Positions 1-6,329 of a DNA stretch of 6,370 nt are shown here, piece after piece. Under the pieces are notes generated by a model. It had not been told where the DNA came from and made no database searches. It worked only from the letters and a program-made list of their open reading frames with translations. Source of the stretch: Euryarchaeota archaeon UBA102 (GTDB lineage Archaea > Thermoplasmatota > Poseidoniia > MGIII > CG-Epi1); contig DAHL01000028.1 of assembly GCA_002509225.1 (NCBI GenBank), positions 1 through 6,370 on the forward strand. Direction: 5' to 3'. The first letter of the stretch is position 1. Each line of letters starts with the position of its first letter. Made by a program: the position numbers and the translations under genes.

Positions 1-3000
1 GAAATATTCACCTGTTCTTCCATCAATTAATCTTGCTTTCCCCGTTTCTGGCAACCCTGCATCCCTTAACGCATTCTTTACTTCTTCTGGTTTTGCTCCA
101 TCAAAGACAGGAGTTGAGAATCTTCTATTGGTAACTTCGCCTACCCAACCTAACATTGTTTCATAAAGCTGTCCTAAATTCATTCTTGAAGGAACGCCCA
201 GGGGATTCAGCACAATATCGACAGGTGTACCATCTTCCATAAATGGCATATCCTCTTCTGGAACAATTGTAGCGACTATACCTTTATTCCCATGCCTACC
301 AGCCATTTTGTCACCAACTTGCAACTTTCTTTTTTGTGCAACATAGACTTTAGCCATTCTCAGTATCCCAGGTTGCAATTCATCACCAACACGAAGTTTA
401 AATATATCTCGCTCAAGCTTTGTTTCGATTCGAGCCCACTCTTGACGGAATGATAGCCATATCTTCTCGACCTTGCCCCAAACTTGTTTACTCTCAATCC
501 ATGGCGTTTCCTGTGAAAAACGCTCAAGATCAAAACTTTTTAATCGTTTCAGAGTTAAACGAGTGGACTTCTTGATAAGGGTCCTACCACCTGATAAATT
601 TCTAATACCATTTGAAATTTGGTCTTTTAGCATTGACAACAATTTCTCATCACGTGATACTTTCAAACTCTTTTTTAATTCTGATGCGGTTTTCTGAAAA
701 TTCAATATTTGTTCGCGCTCCTCGAGTTTCGTTCGCTTAGCTTGTTTTTCAAATAGCTTTGAATTTATTACGACACCTCTAATACCAGGTTCTGCTCGCT
801 TTGAAGCATCTTTGACTTCGCCAGCTTTTTCACCAAATATAGCTCGCAACAGTTTTTCCTCAGGAGTAGGGTCTGTTTCTCCTTTAGGTGTGACCTTCCC
901 AATAAGGATATCACCTTCTTTTACTCTTGCACCCTGTCGTATAATACCGTTTTCATCCAAATCTTTCGTAGCTTCCTCACTTACATTTGGAATTTCATCT
1001 GTTAACTCCTCATGCCCTCGCTTGGTATCACGTACCTCAACTTCGATTTCATTACAATGTACTGAACTATATACATCGTCTTTAACCAATCTCTCACTAA
1101 CAACAATGGCATCTTCAAAATTATATCCCCTCCATGGCATAAAAGCGACTCGAATATCTGAGCCAAGAGCAAGTTCGCCAGTGTCCGTAGATGCACCATC
1201 AGCAATTACCTGCCCATTTATTATGTTCTCTCCTTCATTAACGAGCGGACGCTGGTTATGTACTGTGTTCTGGTTTGTACGATTATATTTTTTCAGCTTT
1301 ATTTCAATTATAGACTCATCCTGATAAAGAACCATGCTATCCTGAATGTCTTTTCGTTTGATCCGGATAGTCTCTGCGTCAACACTCATAACTCTCCCCG
1401 CCACTGGAGAGATAACACATGATCGTGAATCTTTAGCAACTTTACTTTCAATACCGGTTCCTACGATTGGAGCTTTTGGATACATAAGTGGTACAGCTTG
1501 CCGCTGCATATTGGATCCCATTAATGCTCTATTTGCGTCATCATGTTCCAAAAAAGGAATTAACGCCGCAGCTACACTTAAAATCTGGTTCGGTGAGACT
1601 TCTATGTAATCAACTTTTTCAGGCCCAACTATTGGAAAATCACCCTTCACACGAGCACGTATATGCTTTTCAATTAATTTTCCAGTACGATTAGTGCGAG
1701 TATTAGCCTGTGCAACTAAAACACGGTCTTCATCATCGGCAGAAATATATTCAATTTCATCCGTTAAGATAGATAAACCATTCTCTTTCGTAACTTTACG
1801 GTAGGGTGACTCTATAAAACCATGGTTATTAACCTCAGCATACATCGCCAAGGATGATATCAAACCTATATTTGGACCTTCTGGTGTTTCGATTGGACAT
1901 AATCTACCATAATGTGTGTAATGTACATCTCTGACCTCAAAGCCAGCTCGTTCGCGGGTTAATCCGCCTGGTCCTAAGGCAGAAATACGGCGCTTATGTG
2001 TAACTTCTGCTAGAGGATTAGTTTGATCACCAAACTGGGATAACTGCGAAGTACCAAAAAAAGTATTAATGACTGTTGTGACAACACGCGAATTGATTAA
2101 ATCTTGAGGAGTGATACTCTCTGATTCTCTTAAATTCATTCTTTCGTGAATAGTACGTATCATTCTGCTTAATGCAATACTGAATTGATTGGTCAACTGT
2201 TCACCTATTGTTTTCACGCGGCGATTTCCTAAATGGTCTATGTCATCAACACCACGTTCACCTTTCCGCATATTCATGAGCACTTTGAGAACCTGAATAA
2301 TGTCATCCATAGTGAGTACAGTATTTTCCACGGGAACATCTAAATTGAATTGTTGATTAAGGCGATATCTCCCAACTTGACCCAAATCATATTTTTTAGG
2401 ACTAAAAAATATTCGTTCAATAAATTTTTGGGCAGTTTCTAGGTTTGGCGGTTCGCTAGTTCTCAATAATTGGTAGACAATACCTAAAGCATCTTCTGTA
2501 TTTCTGGTCGGATCTTTTGCAATAGTATTCAGTAAGAGCATTGCAGAAAAATCCTTACTATCATCCACCACCTTCACCTCTTTGATACCAGCATCTTTAA
2601 GCTTTTCAGCAATTGTCAAATTAATATCAGTTCCAGCTTCAAAAAATATTTCACCAGTTTTTAAATCCACCACATCTTCTGTAATAGTAGTACCTATATA
2701 ACGTTTCATTTTATCTTTAACTGGATTGATAGATATAAGGCTATCAAAAGCCTTACAAATATCTGAATTAGTTGAATAACCCAGTGCACGTAAAAGCATA
2801 GTAACTGGGAATTTCCTTCTGCGATCTATTATTACGAACAAACAATCATTTATATCAGTAGTAAAATCAACCCATGATCCTCGAGCTGGAATAATCCGCG
2901 CTTGATATAATTTCGTGCCATTTGGATGTGTGGATTCATCAAAAAATACCCCAGGAGATCGTTGTAATTGGGACACAATCACACGCTCTGCACCATTAAT

Positions 3001-3417
3001 GATAAAAGTACCTTTTTCTGTCATATAAGGAATATTACCAAAATAGACATCCTGCTCAATACTCTGGGCATATTCATTTCTGTTATTTTCATCAGTAATA
3101 TGTAGCGCAAGGCGAACACGCAATGGGGAAGAATATGTTACACCGCGATCAATGCATTCATCCGATGTATACTTAGGTTGACCCAAATAATAGGATTTGT
3201 ATTCCAAAATATAATTACGATGTGAATCTTCAATTGGAAATACATGCTTTAGTACCCCTTCAAGTCCTATAGGTTTTCTTGCTTCCTCTGCTACAAACTC
3301 CTGCAAAAACTGTTGGTATGCTTTCGTCTGAATAGAAAGAAGATCCGGGATATCGATAAGTGACTGAATATTTGAAAAAGATTCTCGCCTTGGTGTTGTG
3401 ATGACACTAGCTTTCAA
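1..3417 (-). CDS. rpoB: RNA polymerase beta subunit RpoB, 3' end cut by the window edge
   Basis: Beta subunit of RNA polymerase, which forms one side of the active-site cleft and the rifampicin pocket. I translated all 1139 visible codons without meeting a stop or frameshift. Landmarks: N-terminal SLIDIPDLLSIQ at 19-30; INGAERVIVSQLQRSPGVFF at 140-159; rifampicin cluster at about 456-487, with SQFGDQ at 460-465 and THKRRIS at 473-479; CPIETPEGPNIGL at 507-519; MPWRGYNFEDAIV at 760-772; GKVTPKGET at 840-848; GDKMAGRHGNKG at about 1035-1046, near the catalytic centre; LNPLGVPSRMN at about 1070-1080. Residues ~890-1005 are a lysine/glutamate-rich, largely helical insert like that of Bacteroidota-type beta subunits. 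The visible part ends at DGRTGEYF; by comparison with E. coli roughly the last 130 residues are missing. The start is TTG: an in-frame TAG lies directly upstream, AGGAGG stands 5 nt away, and the N terminus aligns with the family. It follows rplL by 54 nt in the same operon. Confidence 0.98.
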   Translation of the reverse strand, partial: MKASVITTPRRESFSNIQSLIDIPDLLSIQTKAYQQFLQEFVAEEARKPIGLEGVLKHVFPIEDSHRNYILEYKSYYLGQPKYTSDECIDRGVTYSSPLRVRLALHITDENNRNEYAQSIEQDVYFGNIPYMTEKGTFIINGAERVIVSQLQRSPGVFFDESTHPNGTKLYQARIIPARGSWVDFTTDINDCLFVIIDRRRKFPVTMLLRALGYSTNSDICKAFDSLISINPVKDKMKRYIGTTITEDVVDLKTGEIFFEAGTDINLTIAEKLKDAGIKEVKVVDDSKDFSAMLLLNTIAKDPTRNTEDALGIVYQLLRTSEPPNLETAQKFIERIFFSPKKYDLGQVGRYRLNQQFNLDVPVENTVLTMDDIIQVLKVLMNMRKGERGVDDIDHLGNRRVKTIGEQLTNQFSIALSRMIRTIHERMNLRESESITPQDLINSRVVTTVINTFFGTSQLSQFGDQTNPLAEVTHKRRISALGPGGLTRERAGFEVRDVHYTHYGRLCPIETPEGPNIGLISSLAMYAEVNNHGFIESPYRKVTKENGLSILTDEIEYISADDEDRVLVAQANTRTNRTGKLIEKHIRARVKGDFPIVGPEKVDYIEVSPNQILSVAAALIPFLEHDDANRALMGSNMQRQAVPLMYPKAPIVGTGIESKVAKDSRSCVISPVAGRVMSVDAETIRIKRKDIQDSMVLYQDESIIEIKLKKYNRTNQNTVHNQRPLVNEGENIINGQVIADGASTDTGELALGSDIRVAFMPWRGYNFEDAIVVSERLVKDDVYSSVHCNEIEVEVRDTKRGHEELTDEIPNVSEEATKDLDENGIIRQGARVKEGDILIGKVTPKGETDPTPEEKLLRAIFGEKAGEVKDASKRAEPGIRGVVINSKLFEKQAKRTKLEEREQILNFQKTASELKKSLKVSRDEKLLSMLKDQISNGIRNLSGGRTLIKKSTRLTLKRLKSFDLERFSQETPWIESKQVWGKVEKIWLSFRQEWARIETKLERDIFKLRVGDELQPGILRMAKVYVAQKRKLQVGDKMAGRHGNKGIVATIVPEEDMPFMEDGTPVDIVLNPLGVPSRMNLGQLYETMLGWVGEVTNRRFSTPVFDGAKPEEVKNALRDAGLPETGKARLIDGRTGEYF

Positions 3418-3422
3418 CTAAA

Positions 3423-3428
3423 CCTCCT
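3423..3428 (-). promoter_or_regulatory. Strong Shine-Dalgarno for rpoB, fixes a TTG start
   Basis: On the minus strand a perfect AGGAGG sits 5 nt before TTG at 3415-3417. The codon just before this TTG, in frame, is TAG (3418-3420), so the gene cannot start further upstream. No in-frame ATG lies close downstream before conserved sequence begins. The rest of the 54-nt rplL-rpoB spacer (3418-3471) shows no convincing hairpin, promoter or terminator. Confidence 0.85.
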
Positions 3429-3471
3429 ATGTTCCATGTTTGAAAAATATCAATTGAGAATGAGAAAAGAA

Positions 3472-3846
3472 TTATTTTAACTCAACTTCAGCGCCTGCTT
3501 CTTCCAGCTGAACTTTGATTTCATTTGCATCTGATTCAGACAGCCCTTCCTTGACAGCTTTTGGAGCAGAATCAACCAATTCTTTGGCTTCTTTTAGACC
3601 AAGATCTGTTATACTACGAACGATTTTAATTACATTTATTTTTTGTTGACCCACTGATGTTAATACAACATCATATTCGGATTTAACATCTTCAGCACTA
3701 TCAGCTTCAGCTGATGGAGCAGCAACCCCAACCGGCACAGCAGCCGTCACACCAAATTTCTCTTCGATTTCATTAATCAACTCTGAAATCTCAATCATAT
3801 TTGCGCCTTCTAAATAAGAAAGTACATCATTTCTAGTAACTGCCAT
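3472..3846 (-). CDS. rplL: Ribosomal protein L7/L12 (bL12)
   Basis: Stalk protein, present as several dimers per ribosome, that recruits translation factors (EF-Tu, EF-G, IF2) and stimulates their GTPase activity. It has 124 residues, the usual length. Residues 1-32 are the N-terminal dimerisation and L10-binding domain. Residues ~33-55 are a flexible Ala/Val/Pro/Glu hinge. Residues ~56-124 are the globular factor-binding domain, with [20 protein letters not shown] (69-88) carrying the conserved Lys/Ile/Arg factor-contact positions, then AGAEVELK at the end. ATG start at 3844-3846 with an AAGGAG 8 nt upstream; stop TAA. It lies 29 nt after rplJ, the partner it binds. The strong SD, against none visible at rplJ, fits the need to make several L12 copies per L10. 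Confidence 0.99.
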   Translation of the reverse strand: MAVTRNDVLSYLEGANMIEISELINEIEEKFGVTAAVPVGVAAPSAEADSAEDVKSEYDVVLTSVGQQKINVIKIVRSITDLGLKEAKELVDSAPKAVKEGLSESDANEIKVQLEEAGAEVELK

Positions 3847-3854
3847 TTTATTAA

Positions 3855-3860
3855 CTCCTT
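3855..3860 (-). promoter_or_regulatory. Shine-Dalgarno for rplL
   Basis: AAGGAG on the minus strand, 8 nt before the rplL ATG, within the 29-nt spacer after rplJ. It is one of only two strong SD sequences in the window, the other being that of rpoB. Confidence 0.8.
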
Positions 3861-3875
3861 AACTTTTAATATTGT

Positions 3876-4391
3876 TTACGATTTTTCATCTTTTATACTA
3901 TTAAGTAGACCAATAACCTTTAACATCTGCCCATTCAATGTTGAAGCAAGCTTTTGCAGTGGGCTACTTAACATCATTGCAAATTTTGCCAATAATTCAT
4001 CACGACTTAGCATTTCCGCTAAGGTCTGAAATTCTTCTTTTGGCAAATAATCACCTTCAAACAGAATTCCTTTCACAAGTGGTAAATCATGGTCCTTTGT
4101 AAAACGTTTAATTACCTTGGCCGGAGTAATTGACTCTTCATAGGAAAACGCAATAGCAGTAGAACCATCGAATATTTCATCTGATACTTTAAAGTCATTA
4201 TTCTCAATAGCCAGTTTTAACAATGAATTCTTTGTAACACAGTATTCAATCCCCGATAGAAAAAAGTTGCGACGAAGATTCGTTATTTCCCCAACATTTA
4301 AACCCAAATAATCCGTAAAATAAATCGCTTTGGCCTTGGACAGTTTTTCTGTCAAAATTTCAACATTACGTATGTTTATTTCACTTGGCAT
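3876..4391 (-). CDS. rplJ: Ribosomal protein L10 (uL10)
   Basis: Base of the L12 stalk: the N-terminal domain binds 23S rRNA beside L11, and the C-terminal helix carries L12 dimers. It has 171 residues, slightly longer than E. coli L10 (165). The N-terminal domain shows FTDYLGLNVGEITNLRR (25-41) and EYCVTKNSLLKLA (49-61), matching the family pattern DYxGLxVxxxxxLR...KNxLxxxA. The mid-region has LVKGILFEGDYL (105-116). After SPLQKL (143-148) a long helix runs to the end (LKVIGLLNSIKDEKS, 157-171). By length it looks like the three-dimer type of helix; see findings. ATG start at 4389-4391, stop TAA. It begins 4 nt after the rplA stop with no visible SD, so translation is probably coupled to rplA. 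In E. coli L10 represses its own mRNA through a leader; here such a site could only lie inside rplA. Confidence 0.98.
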   Translation of the reverse strand: MPSEINIRNVEILTEKLSKAKAIYFTDYLGLNVGEITNLRRNFFLSGIEYCVTKNSLLKLAIENNDFKVSDEIFDGSTAIAFSYEESITPAKVIKRFTKDHDLPLVKGILFEGDYLPKEEFQTLAEMLSRDELLAKFAMMLSSPLQKLASTLNGQMLKVIGLLNSIKDEKS

Positions 4392-4395
4392 AAAA

Positions 4396-5082
4396 TTATC
4401 TTATTGATGTATGATCGACTTTTATTCCAGGACCTAATGTTGAAGAAATAAACATTCGCTCAAGGTAATTGCCTTTAACTGAGGAAGGCCTCGCCTTAAT
4501 TAATGTACCATAGATTGCTTCAATATTTTGAATTAATGCATCATTTTCGAATGACACTTTTCCACAGGTCACATGAATTATTCCAGCTTTCTCAACGCGA
4601 AGCTCTACTTGTCCTGCTTTCAATTCTCTGACAGCTTTTCCAACATCCATCGTGACAGTTCCACTCTTTGGATTAGGCATAAGACCTTTTGGCCCTAATA
4701 TTTTCCCAAGTTTTCCCAGCCGGGGCATCATATCGGGAGTAGCTACTATTTTGTCAACATCAGACCATCCATTTTTGATTTTATCTAAATATTCATTGTT
4801 TCCAACGTAATCCGCACCAGCATCCAACGCTTCTTTTTCCTTTGGTCCTGATGTTATGACCAGAATAGATACATCTTTCCCGGTTCCATTGGGTAAAGGC
4901 AGTGTTAATCTAATATTTTCCTCCGCATGACGAGGGTCAACATTTAGATTAATAGCCAAATCGACGGATTCATCAAATTTGGCATACGTTAATTCTTTCA
5001 CCATTCTTACTGCATCATCGAGCGAATAGCTATTATTTTTTTCAAATTTATCCGCTATTTCTTTTTGATTTTTCGATACCAT
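4396..5082 (-). CDS. rplA: Ribosomal protein L1 (uL1)
   Basis: Binds 23S rRNA at the mobile L1 stalk, which helps release the deacylated E-site tRNA. In E. coli it also represses the rplK-rplA mRNA. It has 228 residues from the ATG, near the usual ~230. Domain I is split between the N and C termini around domain II. The signature RLGKLGKILGPKGLMPNP (121-138) followed by KSGTVT is unmistakable, and the C-terminal part has IKARPSSVKGNY (195-206). Three start codons stand in a row: TTG 5086-5088, GTG 5083-5085 and ATG 5080-5082. I chose ATG because AGGG lies 7 nt before it, whereas the TTG would be only 1 nt from it. The extra residues would only be Met-Val. It follows rplK by 16 nt and precedes rplJ by 4 nt; stop TAA. 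Confidence 0.97.
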   Translation of the reverse strand: MVSKNQKEIADKFEKNNSYSLDDAVRMVKELTYAKFDESVDLAINLNVDPRHAEENIRLTLPLPNGTGKDVSILVITSGPKEKEALDAGADYVGNNEYLDKIKNGWSDVDKIVATPDMMPRLGKLGKILGPKGLMPNPKSGTVTMDVGKAVRELKAGQVELRVEKAGIIHVTCGKVSFENDALIQNIEAIYGTLIKARPSSVKGNYLERMFISSTLGPGIKVDHTSIR

Positions 5083-5089
5083 CACCAAA

Positions 5090-5093
5090 CCCT
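5090..5093 (-). promoter_or_regulatory. Weak Shine-Dalgarno deciding the rplA start
   Basis: AGGG on the minus strand, 7 nt before the ATG, 4 nt before the GTG and 1 nt before the TTG of the consecutive start codons. The spacing favours the ATG. With four bases of match this is suggestive only. Confidence 0.45.
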
Positions 5094-5098
5094 ATTTA

Positions 5099-5521
5099 TC
5101 ACCTTATTTCAATACCCATTGATTTAGCTGTACCTCGAATCATATTTTTTGCTTGGTCTATATCATTGGCATTCAAATCTTCCATTTTTATCTCAGCTAT
5201 TTTGCCTAAATCATTCTCGGAGATATATCCAACTTTTTCACGGTTAGGTTCACCAGAACCTTTTTGAATTTTTGCTGATTTTAAAATGAGTTTAGAAGCA
5301 GGTGGTGTTTTCGTTATATACGTAAAACTTCTGTCGGCATACACAGTAATTTCTACAGGAATCACATCACCCATCTTATCTTGAGTCGCAGCGTTAAATG
5401 CTTTACAAAAATCCATTATATTTACTCCCTGCTGGCCTAAAGCAGGACCTACAGGAGGAGCTGGATTTGCCTGACCTGCCTGTATCTGTAATTTGATAAA
5501 TCCTATGACTTTTTTTGCCAT
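5099..5521 (-). CDS. rplK: Ribosomal protein L11 (uL11)
   Basis: Binds 23S rRNA helices 43-44 at the GTPase-associated centre, next to L10 and L12, and is part of the thiostrepton-binding site. It has 140 residues, standard length. The N-terminal domain holds the conserved proline-rich linker and switch region [20 protein letters not shown] (21-40). These include the prolines where thiostrepton-resistance changes occur in other bacteria, and they are intact. Next come [13 protein letters not shown] (56-68) and KTPPAS (71-76). The C-terminal rRNA-binding domain has GSGEPN (88-93) and ends [11 protein letters not shown] (130-140). Lysines near the N terminus (3, 4) and at 40 match the sites methylated by PrmA in E. 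coli. ATG start, with a weak AAGGG (5529-5533) 7 nt upstream. The gap from nusG is 13 nt; stop TGA or TAA-type codon directly before the rplA start region. Confidence 0.98.
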   Translation of the reverse strand: MAKKVIGFIKLQIQAGQANPAPPVGPALGQQGVNIMDFCKAFNAATQDKMGDVIPVEITVYADRSFTYITKTPPASKLILKSAKIQKGSGEPNREKVGYISENDLGKIAEIKMEDLNANDIDQAKNMIRGTAKSMGIEIR

Positions 5522-5528
5522 GAAAACA

Positions 5529-5533
5529 CCCTT
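5529..5533 (-). promoter_or_regulatory. Weak Shine-Dalgarno for rplK
   Basis: AAGGG on the minus strand, 7 nt before the rplK ATG, in the 13-nt gap after the nusG stop codon. It is a partial match to the consensus, but the spacing is good. Confidence 0.5.
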
Positions 5534-5534
5534 T

Positions 5535-6068
5535 TCATTGTTCCATTTTTACCTGTAGATAATCCAATTCTACTGGAGTTGGACGACCAAAAATACTCAC
5601 AGATACCTTTAATTTTTGTTTTTCGTGATTAACTTCTTGAACAAATCCAGAAAAATCTATAAATGGCCCATCAGTAACTTTTACGGCATCGCCAACTTTA
5701 TATGGGGCTTCTTCAGAAACTCTAATAGGACCATCAGGACTATCGTAATTTGCCATAAAACGTTGTGCTTCTTCAGGTTTAAGTGGTTCCGGTTTATGAT
5801 TAGAACCAACAAAACTGATGACTCCATTTACATTTTCAATCAAAAATTTTGTTTCTTTATTCATATCCATTTGAATCAATAAATAACCTGGAAAAAATAC
5901 TTTTTCTTTTAATTTTTTCTTACCATCACGCATTTGTATAACATTTTCGGTTGGCACTAGAATATTTTTTATATGTCCATCCATTTCAGCCTGTTCTAAT
6001 TCAAAAAGAATATTTTCTCGGACTTTTTTTTCCTTACCAGAAATAATACGTAAAGTATACCAATCCAT
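5535..6068 (-). CDS. nusG: Transcription elongation/antitermination factor NusG
   Basis: Binds the clamp of RNA polymerase and, in E. coli, contacts Rho or ribosomal protein S10, linking transcription to termination or translation. It has 177 residues, close to the family norm of ~180. The NGN domain covers ~1-115, with the start [15 protein letters not shown] and the core motif FFPGYLL (58-64). A short linker follows, then the KOW domain (~122-177) with [17 protein letters not shown] (125-141). I chose ATG 6066-6068. A longer reading from TTG at 6116 would add 16 residues unlike the family and overlap secE by 44 nt, whereas the ATG begins 4 nt after the secE stop. No SD is visible, so coupling to secE is likely. 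Stop TGA. This is the ordinary housekeeping NusG, not a specialised paralogue: its neighbours are secE and rplK. Confidence 0.97.
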   Translation of the reverse strand: MDWYTLRIISGKEKKVRENILFELEQAEMDGHIKNILVPTENVIQMRDGKKKLKEKVFFPGYLLIQMDMNKETKFLIENVNGVISFVGSNHKPEPLKPEEAQRFMANYDSPDGPIRVSEEAPYKVGDAVKVTDGPFIDFSGFVQEVNHEKQKLKVSVSIFGRPTPVELDYLQVKMEQ

Positions 6069-6072
6069 AATG

Positions 6073-6255
6073 CTATAGAATGAATGTAAGAATTTTGGAT
6101 AAGATAAAATCCACAATAAACAGAAACACTGTCAGAATAGCAGTCAACGAAAGTACAACAAAGGTGGACCCTTTTAACTCATCCCAGTTTGGCCAAGACA
6201 CTTTATTCATCTCAAACTGAACATCAGAGGTAAACTGTTGGATTTTCTTAAGCAT
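6073..6255 (-). CDS. secE: Preprotein translocase subunit SecE
   Basis: Small essential subunit of the SecYEG export channel in the inner membrane; it clamps SecY. It has 60 residues, the short single-span form usual in most bacteria (E. coli has three spans). Residues 1-27 are a cytoplasmic amphipathic segment containing the signature [15 protein letters not shown] (14-28), the family pattern E-x-x-K-V-S/T-W-P. Residues ~30-55 are one hydrophobic transmembrane helix. ATG start at 6253-6255, stop TAG, 4 nt before nusG. No SD precedes it, and a promoter-like sequence ends 5 nt before the ATG, so the transcript may be leaderless or nearly so. It lies 74 nt downstream of tRNA-Trp, a frequent bacterial arrangement. 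Confidence 0.97.
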   Translation of the reverse strand: MLKKIQQFTSDVQFEMNKVSWPNWDELKGSTFVVLSLTAILTVFLFIVDFILSKILTFIL

Positions 6256-6260
6256 TATTT

Positions 6261-6289
6261 ATTTTATCAAAAAACTGAAAACATCTCAA
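6261..6289 (-). promoter_or_regulatory. Candidate sigma70-like promoter for the secE-nusG-rpl-rpoB operon
   Basis: On the minus strand TTGAGA (6284-6289) and TAAAAT (6261-6266) are separated by exactly 17 nt. Each matches the consensus TTGACA/TATAAT at five of six bases. Transcription would start within a few bases of the secE ATG. The spacer is very AT-rich, so a chance match is possible. Read-through from upstream of tRNA-Trp is an alternative or additional source of transcript. I see no terminator hairpin in the spacer. Confidence 0.45.
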
Positions 6290-6299
6290 ATTTATCAAA
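6263..6299. repeat. Pair of 9-bp direct repeats in the secE upstream spacer
   Basis: The plus-strand 9-mer TTTATCAAA occurs at 6263-6271 and at 6291-6299, 28 bp apart start to start. One copy overlaps the candidate -10 box and the other lies just upstream of the -35 box. Function is unknown. In an AT-rich spacer this may be chance. Confidence 0.4.
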
Positions 6300-6329
6300 G
6301 CACATAATATCCCTCAATGGTTCCTTTTG

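Noticed and set aside
473..697. Plus-strand open frame of 74 codons
   Set aside because: Antisense to the rpoB insert region, which translates cleanly on the minus strand. No support as a gene.
1002..1205. Minus-strand open frame of 67 codons within rpoB
   Set aside because: It is in a different frame from rpoB, over the conserved MPWRGYNFEDAIV region. A shadow.
812..1324. Plus-strand open frame of 170 codons
   Set aside because: It lies wholly antisense to conserved rpoB codons. Its serine-rich translation has no family features, and it carries no SD. It is a by-product of rpoB codon use.
1346..1694. Two overlapping plus-strand open frames
   Set aside because: Both are antisense to conserved rpoB sequence (including the IPFLEHDDANRALMGSNMQR segment). 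They are shadows.
3418..3471. Promoter or attenuator between rplL and rpoB
   Set aside because: A TTGATA -35-like box is present, but the sequence 17 nt on (ATAGGA) is a poor -10. No stable hairpin with a U-run is visible.
5616..5882. Plus-strand open frame of 88 codons
   Set aside because: Antisense to nusG; the Phe/Ile/Asn-rich translation comes from AT-rich complement sequence.
6069..6116. N-terminal extension of NusG from a TTG codon
   Set aside because: It would add 16 residues not typical of NusG and overlap secE by 44 nt. The ATG at 6066-6068 gives the standard N terminus.
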